A stretch of DNA of 64,000 nt from the NCBI GenBank assembly GCA_038213375.1, contig JBBQTB010000019.1, positions 38,850 through 102,849 on the forward strand, given 5' to 3'. The notes below the pieces were generated by a model. The model searched no databases. It was given only the letters and a program-made list of their open reading frames with translations, and had not been told where the DNA came from. Position 1 is the first letter of the stretch. Each line of letters opens with the position of its first letter. The DNA comes from JAAUTT01 sp038213375. Its GTDB lineage: Bacteria > Bacteroidota > Bacteroidia > Bacteroidales > JAAUTT01. Shown one piece after another: positions 25,949 to 35,168 of the stretch. Made by a program: the position numbers and the translations under genes.

Positions 25949-28267
25949 TTGCTTAAACAATCCAAATACCTGTTGAAGACTTTTTTCATATTACTAATTG
26001 CATTACCATTCTTATTTTATGGGTGTAATCCCGCAAAATATGTTCCCAAAGATAAATATCTGCTTAATTCAAATAATATTAATATTCATAACAATGATAT
26101 TAACAAAAAGGAACTGAAAAGTTATGTTCGCCAGAAGGTGAATAGAAAGATTCTTGGTTTTTTGCGGTTTCACCTATGGTTATATAACCTTTCAAATATT
26201 AACAAGAACAAGGGCATTAATAAATATCTTCAGAATGTGGGTGAGGAGCCGGTTCTGTGGGATCGCGATGCGACTGATCGTTCCGTAAAACAGATGAGAT
26301 TATATCTTACAAAAAAAGGATATTATAATGCATCAGTATATGATTCAGTGATATTTAATAAGAAAAAAGCTAATGTTACCTATTTTGTATATCCCAATAA
26401 ACCCTATCTTATCCGTAACATTTCATATGCTTTTGAGGATACCACCATACGGCTTTTGATTTTTAGTGATACGCTCAATTCAAAAATAAAGCGGGGAGCA
26501 GTTTATGATGAAGATATATTGTTAAACGAAAGAATCAGGATTGAATATTTTCTTAGAAATAATAGTTACTTTAATTTTAATCGAGATTTTATTGGATATG
26601 AACCTGATAGTTCCCTTAATTCTCGCAATGTTGATATTGTAATTCATTTTAGAGCATCAGGTATTCGAGCGCCAAATTCAATTTTGGTTGCATCGCAATA
26701 TCGAAAGTATAAGATCAATCGGGTAATAATTAGCACTGAAAATGATGTGGGCACACAACAAAATTCAAATTATCAGCCAATGCTGCGGGATACGATTTCA
26801 AGTAATGGTATTAAATTTATTTACCAGTCAAATTTTTGGGTTCGGCCTAATATTATTTTGCAATCGACCTATATTTTCCCAGGTTCTGAATATAAATTAT
26901 CAGAAGAAGAAGAAACCAAAAACCATCTTTTTTCATTGAATGTGTTTAGCATCGTTAAAATACAATTTACAGAAAATCAATATAGTGATACTTCTCAATA
27001 TCGATACCTTGATTGTCAGATTCGGTTAAGTCCTTTAAATATACAATCTTATTCTTTTGAAGTTGAAGGAACTAATTCATCGGGTAATTTTGGAGGAGCA
27101 GTTAACCTTGTTTACCAGCATAAGAGTTTGTTTGGAAATGCAGAGAATTTTAGTTTAAAGCTTAGGGGAGCCCTGGAATCTGTAAGAAAAGCACAAAGCC
27201 TCACAGATATTCAGACGGTACACGAGTATGGAGCCGAAGCATCAATTAGCTTACCGAAATTCTTATTGCCAATTAACCGGTCCAATTTCGTTAAAAAGTA
27301 TAATCCCAAAACGGTACTAACAGTTTCGTATAATTTTCAACAAAGGATTGAATATACAAGAACTGTTGCAAATGCTTCGATTGGTTACAATTGGAAAAGT
27401 GGAAAGTATGCTAGTCAGTCTTTTAGACCAGTTGAAATTAGCTTTGTTAATATTCCACGTATAACACATAATTATGATAGTATTGTTAATAATTCTTTTT
27501 TGGCTCATATCTTTTATGACCATTTAATAACGAGTACCGGATATAGTTATACTTTCAACAATCAAAACTTTCGAAAAAAGAAGGATTTTCAATACTTTCG
27601 ATGGAATGCCGAATCGGCTGGCAACTTGTTGAATACATACAATAAATTGGTTGGCACAATGAAATATGACAGTTCATACTATAAGTTATTCAAAACCAGG
27701 TATTCGCAGTATTTAAAAACTGATATTGATTATCATTATTTTCATTACATTTCAGATATTAACTCCGTTGTTTATCGATTATTTGCAGGAATAGGTGTCC
27801 CTTATGGGAATGCCACTGCAATCCCATTTGAAAAACAGTACTTTGCCGGTGGGGCAAATAGCATGCGGGGTTGGCAGCCCTATTTACTTGGTCCCGGTTC
27901 CTCAGTAGCTACCTCTCATTATCCTGACAGAACGGGTGATTTGAAGTTAGAGGCAAATGCAGAGTATCGTTTCAAGTTGTTTTGGGTTTTGGAAGGAGCC
28001 TTGTTTGCAGATGCCGGAAATATTTGGTCGTTATCAAAAAATGACGATAGGATAGGGGGGCAGTTTAAGTGGAACAAATTTTACAAAGATGTTGCCCTAG
28101 CCACCGGGGTTGGTTTACGATGGGATTTTGGCTTTTTCCTGTTTAGAACTGACTTGGGAATGAAAATGCGTGATCCATCATTGCCGCAAGATACCCGTTG
28201 GTTCTTCAACAGAGGAATGACAGCTAGTGATTTCGCTTTCAGTATTGCCATCAACTACCCGTTTTAA
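25949..28267 (+). CDS. Omp85/BamA-TamA-like outer-membrane lipoprotein
   Basis: A 772-residue outer-membrane protein. The frame begins with TTG at 25949; this start is needed for the signal and lipobox (FLFYGC, Cys about 26), and no ATG lies close. POTRA-like segments (about 40-330) are followed by a C-terminal barrel of the bacterial surface antigen family, with PFEKQYFAGGANSMRGWQPYLLGPGS as the conserved loop motif, FADAGNIW near the end and a terminal Phe (SIAINYPF). The protein would insert or export envelope proteins or lipids, like the TamA-like lipoproteins of Bacteroidota. It is divergent from the methyltransferase gene. Confidence 0.88.
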   Translation: MLKQSKYLLKTFFILLIALPFLFYGCNPAKYVPKDKYLLNSNNINIHNNDINKKELKSYVRQKVNRKILGFLRFHLWLYNLSNINKNKGINKYLQNVGEEPVLWDRDATDRSVKQMRLYLTKKGYYNASVYDSVIFNKKKANVTYFVYPNKPYLIRNISYAFEDTTIRLLIFSDTLNSKIKRGAVYDEDILLNERIRIEYFLRNNSYFNFNRDFIGYEPDSSLNSRNVDIVIHFRASGIRAPNSILVASQYRKYKINRVIISTENDVGTQQNSNYQPMLRDTISSNGIKFIYQSNFWVRPNIILQSTYIFPGSEYKLSEEEETKNHLFSLNVFSIVKIQFTENQYSDTSQYRYLDCQIRLSPLNIQSYSFEVEGTNSSGNFGGAVNLVYQHKSLFGNAENFSLKLRGALESVRKAQSLTDIQTVHEYGAEASISLPKFLLPINRSNFVKKYNPKTVLTVSYNFQQRIEYTRTVANASIGYNWKSGKYASQSFRPVEISFVNIPRITHNYDSIVNNSFLAHIFYDHLITSTGYSYTFNNQNFRKKKDFQYFRWNAESAGNLLNTYNKLVGTMKYDSSYYKLFKTRYSQYLKTDIDYHYFHYISDINSVVYRLFAGIGVPYGNATAIPFEKQYFAGGANSMRGWQPYLLGPGSSVATSHYPDRTGDLKLEANAEYRFKLFWVLEGALFADAGNIWSLSKNDDRIGGQFKWNKFYKDVALATGVGLRWDFGFFLFRTDLGMKMRDPSLPQDTRWFFNRGMTASDFAFSIAINYPF

Positions 28268-28328
28268 TTTTGAAATTGATATTTTTTTCTTTTCTTTGAG
28301 ATAGGATTGATAATCAAAATAAATAATC

Positions 28329-29015
28329 ATGAACAGGGGTAAGATACTTTATTTGGTGAAAGAGTATTTTTCTTTTTCTTCATCGGAGCGAAATGGGGTC
28401 GTTGTGTTAGTGTGCCTAATTTTATTGCTGTTTTTTGTTCTTTTTCTCCTGCCAGGCTTTGTTAAAGAAAAACCCCGAATCGATGTTTCAAAATTTGAAA
28501 ACGAAATCATCAGATTTGAAAGAGCAAATGATTCCGTAAAATCTCAAAGAAGCAAAACAACTCGATTTCAGGATTCTACGAAACATCTGAGACCTATTTT
28601 CCGGAAAGTATTTAAAATAATAAAAATCGAATTAAATTCGGCTGATTCAGCCGGTTTAGATAGTCTGCCAGGCATTGGTCCGGTTTTTGCCAAACGAATT
28701 ATTAAATATCGGGATTTGTTAGGTGGATACTATTCAATAAATCAACTAAGTGAAGTATATGGTATTCCTCCAGAATTAGTGGGTAAAATTTACAATTTTA
28801 TTATAGTCGATACACTTAAAATAAAGAAGCTTCTATTAAATAGTGCTGATTTTAAAAATGTGAACGCCCATCCATATATTTCTTTCGACCAGACGAAAGT
28901 GATTTTTAAACTTCGTACACGGCAGAAAATTATTGTCTCCGATCAACTGCTTGAAAATAAAATTTTCACTTCAGAAGAGATCATCAAGCTACAGCATTAT
29001 CTTTCCTTTGATTAG
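28329..29015 (+). CDS. Helix-hairpin-helix protein, ComEA-like, membrane-anchored
   Basis: A 228-residue protein with one membrane helix (about 23-42) and a ComEA-like double helix-hairpin-helix region. IELNSADSAGLDSLPGIGPVFAKRIIKYRDLLGGY is the best-preserved unit (about 99-134), followed by a degenerate second copy (NSADFKNVNAHPYIS). ComEA proteins bind DNA outside the inner membrane during uptake. Many Bacteroidota carry such proteins without proof of competence, so a role in DNA uptake is only inferred. It lies 61 bases after the Omp85-like gene. Confidence 0.85.
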   Translation: MNRGKILYLVKEYFSFSSSERNGVVVLVCLILLLFFVLFLLPGFVKEKPRIDVSKFENEIIRFERANDSVKSQRSKTTRFQDSTKHLRPIFRKVFKIIKIELNSADSAGLDSLPGIGPVFAKRIIKYRDLLGGYYSINQLSEVYGIPPELVGKIYNFIIVDTLKIKKLLLNSADFKNVNAHPYISFDQTKVIFKLRTRQKIIVSDQLLENKIFTSEEIIKLQHYLSFD

Positions 29016-29094
29016 AAATACAGTGAATTCCGCGAAGTCTTTTTGCCTCTCATATTTTTATTTACGATGAATTTCGTTAATTTTGTATAGAAAG

Positions 29095-29125
29095 TTTGAT
29101 TTATACCGTACAATTGATAAATTTG
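29095..29125 (+). promoter_or_regulatory. Promoter of rpsU
   Basis: TTTG (29095-29098), 19 bases, TAAATTTG (29118-29125): a consensus Bacteroidota promoter. Transcription would begin near 29130, about 23 bases before the rpsU ATG. Confidence 0.75.
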
Positions 29126-29152
29126 CGGCTCATTTAAAAATTTGGTTAAACC

Positions 29153-29344
29153 ATGATAATTGTACCAGTAAAAGAAGGTGAAAACATCGAAAGAGCATTA
29201 AAGAAATTCAAAAGAAAATTCGAAAAAACCGGCATTATTAAAGAGTTAAGAGGTCGTCAGGAATTTACCAAACCTTCGGTAAAACGCCGGGAAGAAGTTA
29301 AAAAGGCTATTTATATTCAGAAACTTCAGGAAACGGAGGAATAA
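29153..29344 (+). CDS. rpsU: 30S ribosomal protein S21
   Basis: A 63-residue basic protein (MIIVPVKEGENIERALKKFKRKFEKTG) typical of S21, which sits near the anti-Shine-Dalgarno end of 16S rRNA. It heads a likely unit with xerC and hpf and has a consensus promoter just upstream. Confidence 0.97.
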   Translation: MIIVPVKEGENIERALKKFKRKFEKTGIIKELRGRQEFTKPSVKRREEVKKAIYIQKLQETEE

Positions 29345-29397
29345 GGTTTTTTAGATTCTTCCTGTTATTTTATAGTTTCTATTATAATGGTGTGTTT

Positions 29398-30282
29398 ATG
29401 GATAATATCCTTTCGTTTTTAGATTACCTGGAATTCGAAAAGCGATACTCAGGACGCACGATAGAATCGTATCGAACGGATTTATTGCAATTTGAACAGT
29501 TTTGCGCTAAATTGGATATTATAACCATACATTTAGCCGATTCTAAAATAATAAGATCATGGATAGTGTCCCTTATTGAAGGAGGATGCTCAAATCGATC
29601 CGTTAACAGGAAGATTTCAACCTTGAAATCGTTTTTTAAATATCTTTTGCGGCAAGGGTTTATACAAAATAATCCGTTGTTGAAAATTCAATCCCTTAAA
29701 AACAGGAAACTCGTTCCTGTTTTTGTTACTCAGAATCAAATTCAACAATTACTCGAAGAGGTTGAATTTGGTTCAGACCTAACAGGGTGTCGTAATAGAT
29801 TAATTGTTGAATTACTGTATTTTACGGGAATTCGGTTATCTGAGATGATTCACCTCAAAAAACCGGATATTGACCGTCAAAATCTAACATTAAAGGTATT
29901 GGGTAAACGAAACAAGGAACGCATTATACCTATTACCCTTTCAATGATTAGGTTAATTGATAGGTATGTTTCAATTAGCGAAAGTGAAGCAGCAATTAAT
30001 GATGAAGGGTATTTAATAGTCACCAATAGTGGTGAAAAGCTATATCCAAAAATGGTATATCGGATTGTCCGGCATGCTATCGGACAAGTAACCACAATGG
30101 AAAAGCGAAGTCCCCATGTGCTCAGACATACGTTTGCTACTCATATGCTAAATAATGGGGCTGGTATCAGCGTAATAAAAGAATTGCTTGGGCATTCAAG
30201 TCTTGCTGCCACGCAGATTTATGCACATAGCACATTCGAAAAACTTAAGAGTGTATATAAACAAGCTCATCCGAGAGCATAA
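29398..30282 (+). CDS. xerC: Tyrosine recombinase XerC/XerD type
   Basis: A 294-residue site-specific recombinase, probably one of the pair that resolves chromosome dimers at dif. A GTG six bases upstream (29392) is in frame, but the ATG at 29398 is the better start. The N-terminal SAM-like core-binding domain (about 1-85) is followed by the catalytic domain with Arg146 (FTGIRLSE), Lys170 (GKRNKERIIP), His240 and Arg243 (PHVLRHTFATH), His266 (LLGHSS) and Tyr275 (TQIYAH). All catalytic residues are present. XerC is preferred over XerD because of the rpsU-hpf-tuf neighbourhood usual in Bacteroidota. Confidence 0.9.
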   Translation: MDNILSFLDYLEFEKRYSGRTIESYRTDLLQFEQFCAKLDIITIHLADSKIIRSWIVSLIEGGCSNRSVNRKISTLKSFFKYLLRQGFIQNNPLLKIQSLKNRKLVPVFVTQNQIQQLLEEVEFGSDLTGCRNRLIVELLYFTGIRLSEMIHLKKPDIDRQNLTLKVLGKRNKERIIPITLSMIRLIDRYVSISESEAAINDEGYLIVTNSGEKLYPKMVYRIVRHAIGQVTTMEKRSPHVLRHTFATHMLNNGAGISVIKELLGHSSLAATQIYAHSTFEKLKSVYKQAHPRA

Positions 30283-30296
30283 AAAAGGAGGTATTT

Positions 30297-30596
30297 ATGA
30301 ATATCAAGGTTAGTTCTGTCCATTTTGATGCAGACAAAAAGCTTCTGGAATTTGTTGATAAGAAGCTTAATAAGCTAATCAAGCTTTATGAAGATATTAT
30401 CGGAGCAGAAGTATTCCTTCGTCTCGAGAATGCACAAGATTTAGAAAATAAAGTTGTTGAAATAAAACTATTGATTCCTGGCAGTGATTTATTTGCCAAG
30501 AAACAATCGAAATCTTTCGAGGAATCAACTGATATAGTGATAGAAGCACTACGTCAACAAATCATAAAACGAAAAGACAAAATTAGAGGGGCATAA
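30297..30596 (+). CDS. hpf: Ribosome hibernation promoting factor, short HPF/RaiA type
   Basis: A 99-residue protein of the HPF/YfiA family that binds the 30S A/P-site region and silences ribosomes in stationary phase. NIKVSSVHFDADKKLLEFVDKKLNKL and VVEIKLLIPGSDLFAKKQSKSFEESTD match the family's beta-alpha core. It lacks the C-terminal dimerisation domain of long HPF. It follows xerC by 14 bases. Confidence 0.92.
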   Translation: MNIKVSSVHFDADKKLLEFVDKKLNKLIKLYEDIIGAEVFLRLENAQDLENKVVEIKLLIPGSDLFAKKQSKSFEESTDIVIEALRQQIIKRKDKIRGA

Positions 30597-30621
30597 AAAA
30601 GTAAAAAAAAAATCTAAAGAA

Positions 30622-30652
30622 TTTGCTGGAATTAGAAAAATTCATACATTTG
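30622..30652 (+). promoter_or_regulatory. Promoter of the tRNA-tuf unit
   Basis: TTTG (30622-30625), 19 bases, TACATTTG (30645-30652). The predicted start, near 30658, is about 46 bases before tRNA-Thr. Confidence 0.75.
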
Positions 30653-30703
30653 CGAACCCAAATTTTAAGGGTGATTAACAAAACAAATTCTTTAGAAAGT
30701 TTT

Positions 30704-30777
30704 GCCGATGTAGCTCAGTTGGCCAGAGCAGCTGATTTGTAATCAGCTGGTCGGGGGTTCGAATCCCTCCATCGGCT
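30704..30777 (+). tRNA. tRNA-Thr (UGU)
   Basis: Cloverleaf with acceptor GCCGATG/CATCGGC, anticodon stem GCTGA/TCAGC and loop TTTGTAA, giving anticodon TGT. The T-loop GGTTCGAATCC is standard. CCA is not encoded. Confidence 0.96.
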
Positions 30778-30872
30778 CAACAAAACATTATTGTCGATAG
30801 ACAAAAAGTTCTTTTTTTAATGGAAAAACTCATTTGTAACTTATAGTTATAAGTGTAAATCGGAAATGCTTT

Positions 30873-30958
30873 GGGGAGATTCCAGAGCGGCCAAATGGGG
30901 CAGACTGTAAATCTGTTATCTTACGATTTCGGAGGTTCGAATCCTCCTCTCCCCACCA
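30873..30958 (+). tRNA. tRNA-Tyr (GUA)
   Basis: Acceptor GGGGAGA/TCTCCCC, anticodon loop CTGTAAA with anticodon GTA, a long variable arm as expected for bacterial tRNA-Tyr, and an encoded CCA end. Confidence 0.96.
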
Positions 30959-31020
30959 TTTCATTTTCCGATCATTAGATTCAAAATTATATTAACCTAT
31001 GATTAGAATCTGATTTACAA

Positions 31021-31093
31021 GCGGGAGTAGCTCAGTTGGTAGAGCATAACCCTTCCAAGGTTAGGGTCGCGAGTCCGAGTCTCGTCTCCCGCT
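31021..31093 (+). tRNA. tRNA-Gly (UCC)
   Basis: Acceptor GCGGGAG/CTCCCGC, anticodon stem TAACC/GGTTA with loop CTTCCAA, anticodon TCC. A T-run follows directly, and the next tRNA begins 8 bases later. Confidence 0.95.
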
Positions 31094-31100
31094 CTTTTTT

Positions 31101-31172
<72 letters not shown>

Positions 31173-31240
31173 CTAAAGGCGTGCTAATTTAATAACCAGT
31201 AAATAATTAATCATCAACAACATCATCTAATACTAGTGTT

Positions 31241-32428
31241 ATGGCTAAAGAAAAATTTGACAGGTCTAAACCTCACGTCAATATTGGAACAATTGGTCAC
31301 GTAGACCATGGTAAGACTACTTTGACTGCAGCTATCACCATGGTGCTTGCAAAGAAAGGTCTTTCTGAAATCAGATCTTTTGACTCAATTGACAATGCAC
31401 CTGAGGAAAAAGAAAGAGGTATTACGATTAATACCGCTCACATCGAATACCAAACAGCAAAGCGTCACTATGCACATGTTGACTGTCCTGGTCACGCCGA
31501 CTATATTAAAAATATGGTTACCGGTGCTGCACAAATGGACGGTGCTATCATCGTAGTTGCTGCTACTGATGGTCCTATGCCTCAAACTCGTGAACATATT
31601 CTTTTAGCACATCAGGTAAACGTGCCAAAGATTGTTGTTTTCATGAATAAAGTGGATATGGTTGACGACGAAGAAATTCTCGACCTCGTAGAAATGGAAA
31701 TTCGTGAGTTACTCACATTCTATAAATACGACGGTGATAATGCCCCTTGTATTCGTGGATCTGCTCTTGGTGCATTGAATGGCGAACCTATGTGGGAAGA
31801 AAAAGTAATGGAGTTAATGAACGCTGTAGATGATTTCATTCCAATTCCTCCCCGCGAGAATGAAAAACCATTCTTAATGCCAGTTGAAGACGTATTCTCA
31901 ATTACTGGCCGTGGCACTGTTGCTACTGGTAGAATTGAAACAGGCGTTGTAAATACAGGTGATGAAATGGAACTTGTAGGTTTGGGAGCCGAGAAGAAAA
32001 AATCAGTTGTAACTGGTGTTGAAATGTTCCGTAAGATCCTTGATCGCGGTGAAGCCGGTGACAATGTAGGTTTACTACTTCGTGGTGTCGACAAAAAGGA
32101 AATCAAACGTGGTATGGTTATCGCAAAACCAGGTTCGATTACTCCACACACCACATTCCTAGCTGAAATTTATGTACTTAAGAAGGAAGAGGGTGGACGT
32201 CATACTCCATTCCACAACAAATATCGTCCTCAGTTCTACGTAAGAACTCTTGACATAACAGGCGAAATTGAACTTCCTGAAGGTCGTGAAATGGTTATGC
32301 CTGGTGATAATGTTACTATTACTGTTAAACTTATTTACCCTGTTGCTATCAACCAAGGATTGCGTTTCGCAATTCGCGAAGGTGGCCGTACAGTAGGTGC
32401 TGGTCAGGTAGTTTCAATTATCGAATAA
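31241..32428 (+). CDS. tuf: Elongation factor Tu
   Basis: A 395-residue GTPase that brings aminoacyl-tRNA to the ribosome. GTP motifs are all present: GHVDHGKTTL (18-27), DCPGHADY and NKVD. Domains II and III are intact up to the usual GQVVSIIE end. It sits between tRNA-Thr and tRNA-Trp in the conserved tRNA-tuf-secE-nusG order and ends at a palindromic hairpin. Confidence 0.98.
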   Translation: MAKEKFDRSKPHVNIGTIGHVDHGKTTLTAAITMVLAKKGLSEIRSFDSIDNAPEEKERGITINTAHIEYQTAKRHYAHVDCPGHADYIKNMVTGAAQMDGAIIVVAATDGPMPQTREHILLAHQVNVPKIVVFMNKVDMVDDEEILDLVEMEIRELLTFYKYDGDNAPCIRGSALGALNGEPMWEEKVMELMNAVDDFIPIPPRENEKPFLMPVEDVFSITGRGTVATGRIETGVVNTGDEMELVGLGAEKKKSVVTGVEMFRKILDRGEAGDNVGLLLRGVDKKEIKRGMVIAKPGSITPHTTFLAEIYVLKKEEGGRHTPFHNKYRPQFYVRTLDITGEIELPEGREMVMPGDNVTITVKLIYPVAINQGLRFAIREGGRTVGAGQVVSIIE

Positions 32429-32451
32429 ATTTTTGATACATATTTAACTGG

Positions 32452-32471
32452 AGTCCGGATTAATCCGGACT
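32452..32471 (+). terminator. Hairpin after tuf
   Basis: A perfect 20-base palindrome, AGTCCGGATTAATCCGGACT, 23 bases after the tuf stop. The T-rich tail is short (TTGTTT), so it may be only a partial terminator or a processing signal before tRNA-Trp. Confidence 0.65.
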
Positions 32472-32487
32472 TTGTTTATGAATAAAC

Positions 32488-32560
32488 ACGGGTGTAGCTC
32501 AATTGGTAGAGTAGCGGTCTCCAAAACCGTTGGCTGGGAGTTCGAGTCTCTCCACCCGTG
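32488..32560 (+). tRNA. tRNA-Trp (CCA)
   Basis: Acceptor ACGGGTG/CACCCGT with discriminator G, anticodon stem GCGGT/ACCGT with loop CTCCAAA, anticodon CCA. It is placed between tuf and secE, as in many Bacteroidota. Confidence 0.95.
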
Positions 32561-32575
32561 CAAAGTATATATATC

Positions 32576-32767
32576 ATGAAGCTTAGAAATTATTTAAAGG
32601 AATCATTTAACGAATTAGTTCATAAAGTTTCATGGCCAACATGGGCAGAACTGCAATCGAGTGCTATAGTTGTGATGATAGCATCAATTATCATTGCATT
32701 AATCGTGTTTGTCATGGATTTTACGTTTGAAAAATTGCTTTCAGCTATTTACGGAATGTTTTATTAA
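32576..32767 (+). CDS. secE: Preprotein translocase subunit SecE
   Basis: A 63-residue single-span subunit of the SecYEG channel. KLRNYLKESFNELVHKVSWPTWAELQSSA is the conserved SecE amphipathic region, followed by one helix (about 33-52). An upstream ATG at 32558 overlaps tRNA-Trp, so the ATG at 32576 is chosen. Confidence 0.95.
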   Translation: MKLRNYLKESFNELVHKVSWPTWAELQSSAIVVMIASIIIALIVFVMDFTFEKLLSAIYGMFY

Positions 32768-32784
32768 TACCTTGTGAGTTTAGC

Positions 32785-33330
32785 ATGGCTGATATAGAAA
32801 AAAAATGGTATGTTCTGAGAGCAGTTGGGGGCAAAGAAAAAAAAGTTAAGGAGTATATAGAGAATGAAATCGCTAGCCTTAATTTACAGGACTTTGTTTC
32901 TCAGGTGTTAATTCCTACAGAAAAGGTATACCAAATTCGAAATGGAAAAAAAATTAGCAAGGAAAGAAATTATTTTCCTGGCTATATTTTGATTGAAGCT
33001 ATACTTAGCGGAGAAATTCCTCATATCCTGAAGAACATTCCTAATGTAGTTGGTTTTCTTGGCGGAAAGAATGAAGACCCTATGCCTCTCAGACAGTCTG
33101 AAGTAAATCGGATTCTGGGAAAGGTAGATGAATTAACCGCTAGTGATGAAGAATTGAATATTCCATTCTTTGTAGGTGAAACAGTAAAGGTTGTTGATGG
33201 ACCTTTCAATAGTTTCACCGGAGTGATAGAAGAGGTGAACGAAGAGAAGAAAAAACTGAAAGTAATGGTTAAAATCTTCGGCAGAAAGACTCCTCTTGAG
33301 CTCAGTTTTATGCAGGTTGAAAAGGAATAA
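32785..33330 (+). CDS. nusG: Transcription antitermination factor NusG
   Basis: A 181-residue factor with an N-terminal NGN domain (KWYVLRAVGGKEKKVKEYIE, FPGYILIEA) and a C-terminal KOW domain (GETVKVVDGPFNSFTGVIEEVN, about 129-181). It couples RNA polymerase to Rho or ribosomes. It lies 17 bases after secE and just upstream of the L11 operon. Confidence 0.97.
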   Translation: MADIEKKWYVLRAVGGKEKKVKEYIENEIASLNLQDFVSQVLIPTEKVYQIRNGKKISKERNYFPGYILIEAILSGEIPHILKNIPNVVGFLGGKNEDPMPLRQSEVNRILGKVDELTASDEELNIPFFVGETVKVVDGPFNSFTGVIEEVNEEKKKLKVMVKIFGRKTPLELSFMQVEKE

Positions 33331-33434
33331 TCAATCTGCAAATTTATACTTGCATGTTACGCACTTAAAATAACCTGATAGTTATTGATTGCTTCCACAA
33401 TGAATGACTATCAAATTAATGTAATTAAATTATC

Positions 33435-33878
33435 ATGGCAAAAGAAGTTGTTGGTTTAATTAAATTGCAGATTAAAGGAGGCGCTGCGAACCCATCGCCG
33501 CCGGTTGGACCAGCTCTTGGTTCAAAAGGTGTGAATATTATGGAGTTCTGCAAACAATTCAACGCCAGAACTCAGGATAAAGCAGGGAAAATCATTCCGG
33601 TGGTTATTACCGTTTATGCTGATAAATCGTTTGATTTTGTTACAAAGACCCCGCCAGTTGCAATTCAGTTACTCGAAGTTGCAAAGGTAAAATCGGGTTC
33701 TGCTGAACCAAACCGTAAAAAAGTAGGCTCGGTTAACTGGGATCAGGTACAAGCAATAGCTCAGGATAAAATGCAGGATTTAAATGCATTTACACTGGAC
33801 TCTGCGATGACTATGGTTGCAGGTACGGCGCGTAGTATGGGAATTACCGTTGACGGTACTCCTCCATTTAGTAAATAA
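33435..33878 (+). CDS. rplK: 50S ribosomal protein L11
   Basis: A 147-residue protein with the typical start (KLQIKGGAANPSPPVGPALGSKGVNIMEFCKQFNART) and the RNA-binding C-terminal domain. First gene of the L11-L1-L10-L12 run, 104 bases after nusG and 18 bases before rplA. Confidence 0.98.
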   Translation: MAKEVVGLIKLQIKGGAANPSPPVGPALGSKGVNIMEFCKQFNARTQDKAGKIIPVVITVYADKSFDFVTKTPPVAIQLLEVAKVKSGSAEPNRKKVGSVNWDQVQAIAQDKMQDLNAFTLDSAMTMVAGTARSMGITVDGTPPFSK

Positions 33879-33896
33879 TAAAATTGTTCACGAAAA

Positions 33897-34592
33897 ATGG
33901 TAAAACTGACTAAGAACAGAAAGTTAGCAATACAAAAGATAGAAGCTAATAAAACGTACAAGTTGATAGAAGCAGCATCGGTTTTGAAAGAAATTTCAAC
34001 CACCAAATTTGATGCTTCTATAGACTTAGATGTTCGCTTAGGTGTCGATCCTAGAAAAGCCAATCAGATGGTTCGCGGTGTAGTTACCTTACCTCATGGT
34101 ACAGGTAGACAAGTTCGGGTATTAGTTCTCTGCACTCCTGACAAGGAAGATGAAGCGAAAGCTGCAGGAGCTGATTTTTTTGGACTTGATGACTACATCG
34201 AGAAAATAAAGGGAGGCTGGACCGATGTGGATGTGATTATCACAATGCCCTCGGTAATGGCTAAAATTGGTGCTCTTGGACGTATACTTGGTCCCAGAGG
34301 TTTGATGCCCAACCCCAAAAGTGGTACTGTTACCCTTGAAGTAGGTAAGGCTGTAAAAGAAGTAAAGATGGGTAAAATCGACTTTAAAGTTGATAAATTT
34401 GGTATCATACATACATCAGTTGGTAAAGTTTCATTTACCCCTGATCAGCTTGTTGATAATGCCAAAGAATTCATCAATATGATCTTAAAACTCAAACCGT
34501 CTGCTGCTAAAGGTACTTATATCAAGAGTGTATATTTGTCTAGCACCATGAGTCCGGGTTTAAAAATCGACAGTAAGTCGGTTGAGGCTTAA
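33897..34592 (+). CDS. rplA: 50S ribosomal protein L1
   Basis: A 231-residue L1 with the conserved GRILGPRGLMPNPKSGTV motif (about 125-142). In other bacteria L1 also represses its own operon by binding the mRNA. It follows rplK by 18 bases and precedes rplJ by 24. Confidence 0.98.
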   Translation: MVKLTKNRKLAIQKIEANKTYKLIEAASVLKEISTTKFDASIDLDVRLGVDPRKANQMVRGVVTLPHGTGRQVRVLVLCTPDKEDEAKAAGADFFGLDDYIEKIKGGWTDVDVIITMPSVMAKIGALGRILGPRGLMPNPKSGTVTLEVGKAVKEVKMGKIDFKVDKFGIIHTSVGKVSFTPDQLVDNAKEFINMILKLKPSAAKGTYIKSVYLSSTMSPGLKIDSKSVEA

Positions 34593-34616
34593 TATTAATT
34601 TTTGAATGACTGAATC

Positions 34617-35135
34617 ATGAAGAAAGAGGACAAAGATAAAATCATTGATAGCCTGATCGAGAAAATAAATTCGTTTAAAAACTTTTATCTGGCTGACACA
34701 TCTGAACTCAATGCTGCTAATACAACAGCTTTGAGAAGAAAATGTTTCGAAAAGCAAATCAAACTTGAAGTTGTAAAAAACACGCTTTTAAGAAAAGCGC
34801 TGGAACGTTCCAACGGAGATTATGAAGAGCTTTATGATGTACTAAGTAAATCTACATCCATAATGTTTACCGAAACGGGTAATGTTCCTGCCAAACTCAT
34901 TAAAGAGTTTCGCAAAAAACACAAAAAACCTGTTTTGAAAGCTGCGTATGTAGAGGAGTGTATTTATGTAGGCGAGAATCAACTTGAAGCTTTAATCAAC
35001 ATTAAGTCGAAGTACGAAATGATCGGCGATGTGATTGGTATGCTGCAAGCACCTGCTAAAAATGTTGTTTCGGCTTTACTGTCAAGCGGTGGAAAAATCG
35101 CCGGTATTGTAAAGACCTTATCAGAGAGAGAATAA
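34617..35135 (+). CDS. rplJ: 50S ribosomal protein L10
   Basis: A 172-residue L10, base of the L12 stalk. Conserved parts include NFYLADTSELNAANTTALRRKC and VKNTLLRKAL. The C-terminal helix that binds L12 dimers is present. It lies between rplA and rplL. Confidence 0.97.
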   Translation: MKKEDKDKIIDSLIEKINSFKNFYLADTSELNAANTTALRRKCFEKQIKLEVVKNTLLRKALERSNGDYEELYDVLSKSTSIMFTETGNVPAKLIKEFRKKHKKPVLKAAYVEECIYVGENQLEALINIKSKYEMIGDVIGMLQAPAKNVVSALLSSGGKIAGIVKTLSERE

Positions 35136-35168
35136 ATTAAATTTTAATTATTAAATAATTAGGTAAAA

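Noticed and set aside
31720..32154. Minus-strand frame of 144 codons over tuf
   Set aside because: Antisense to a near-invariant gene; its Ser/Pro-rich product is a composition artefact.
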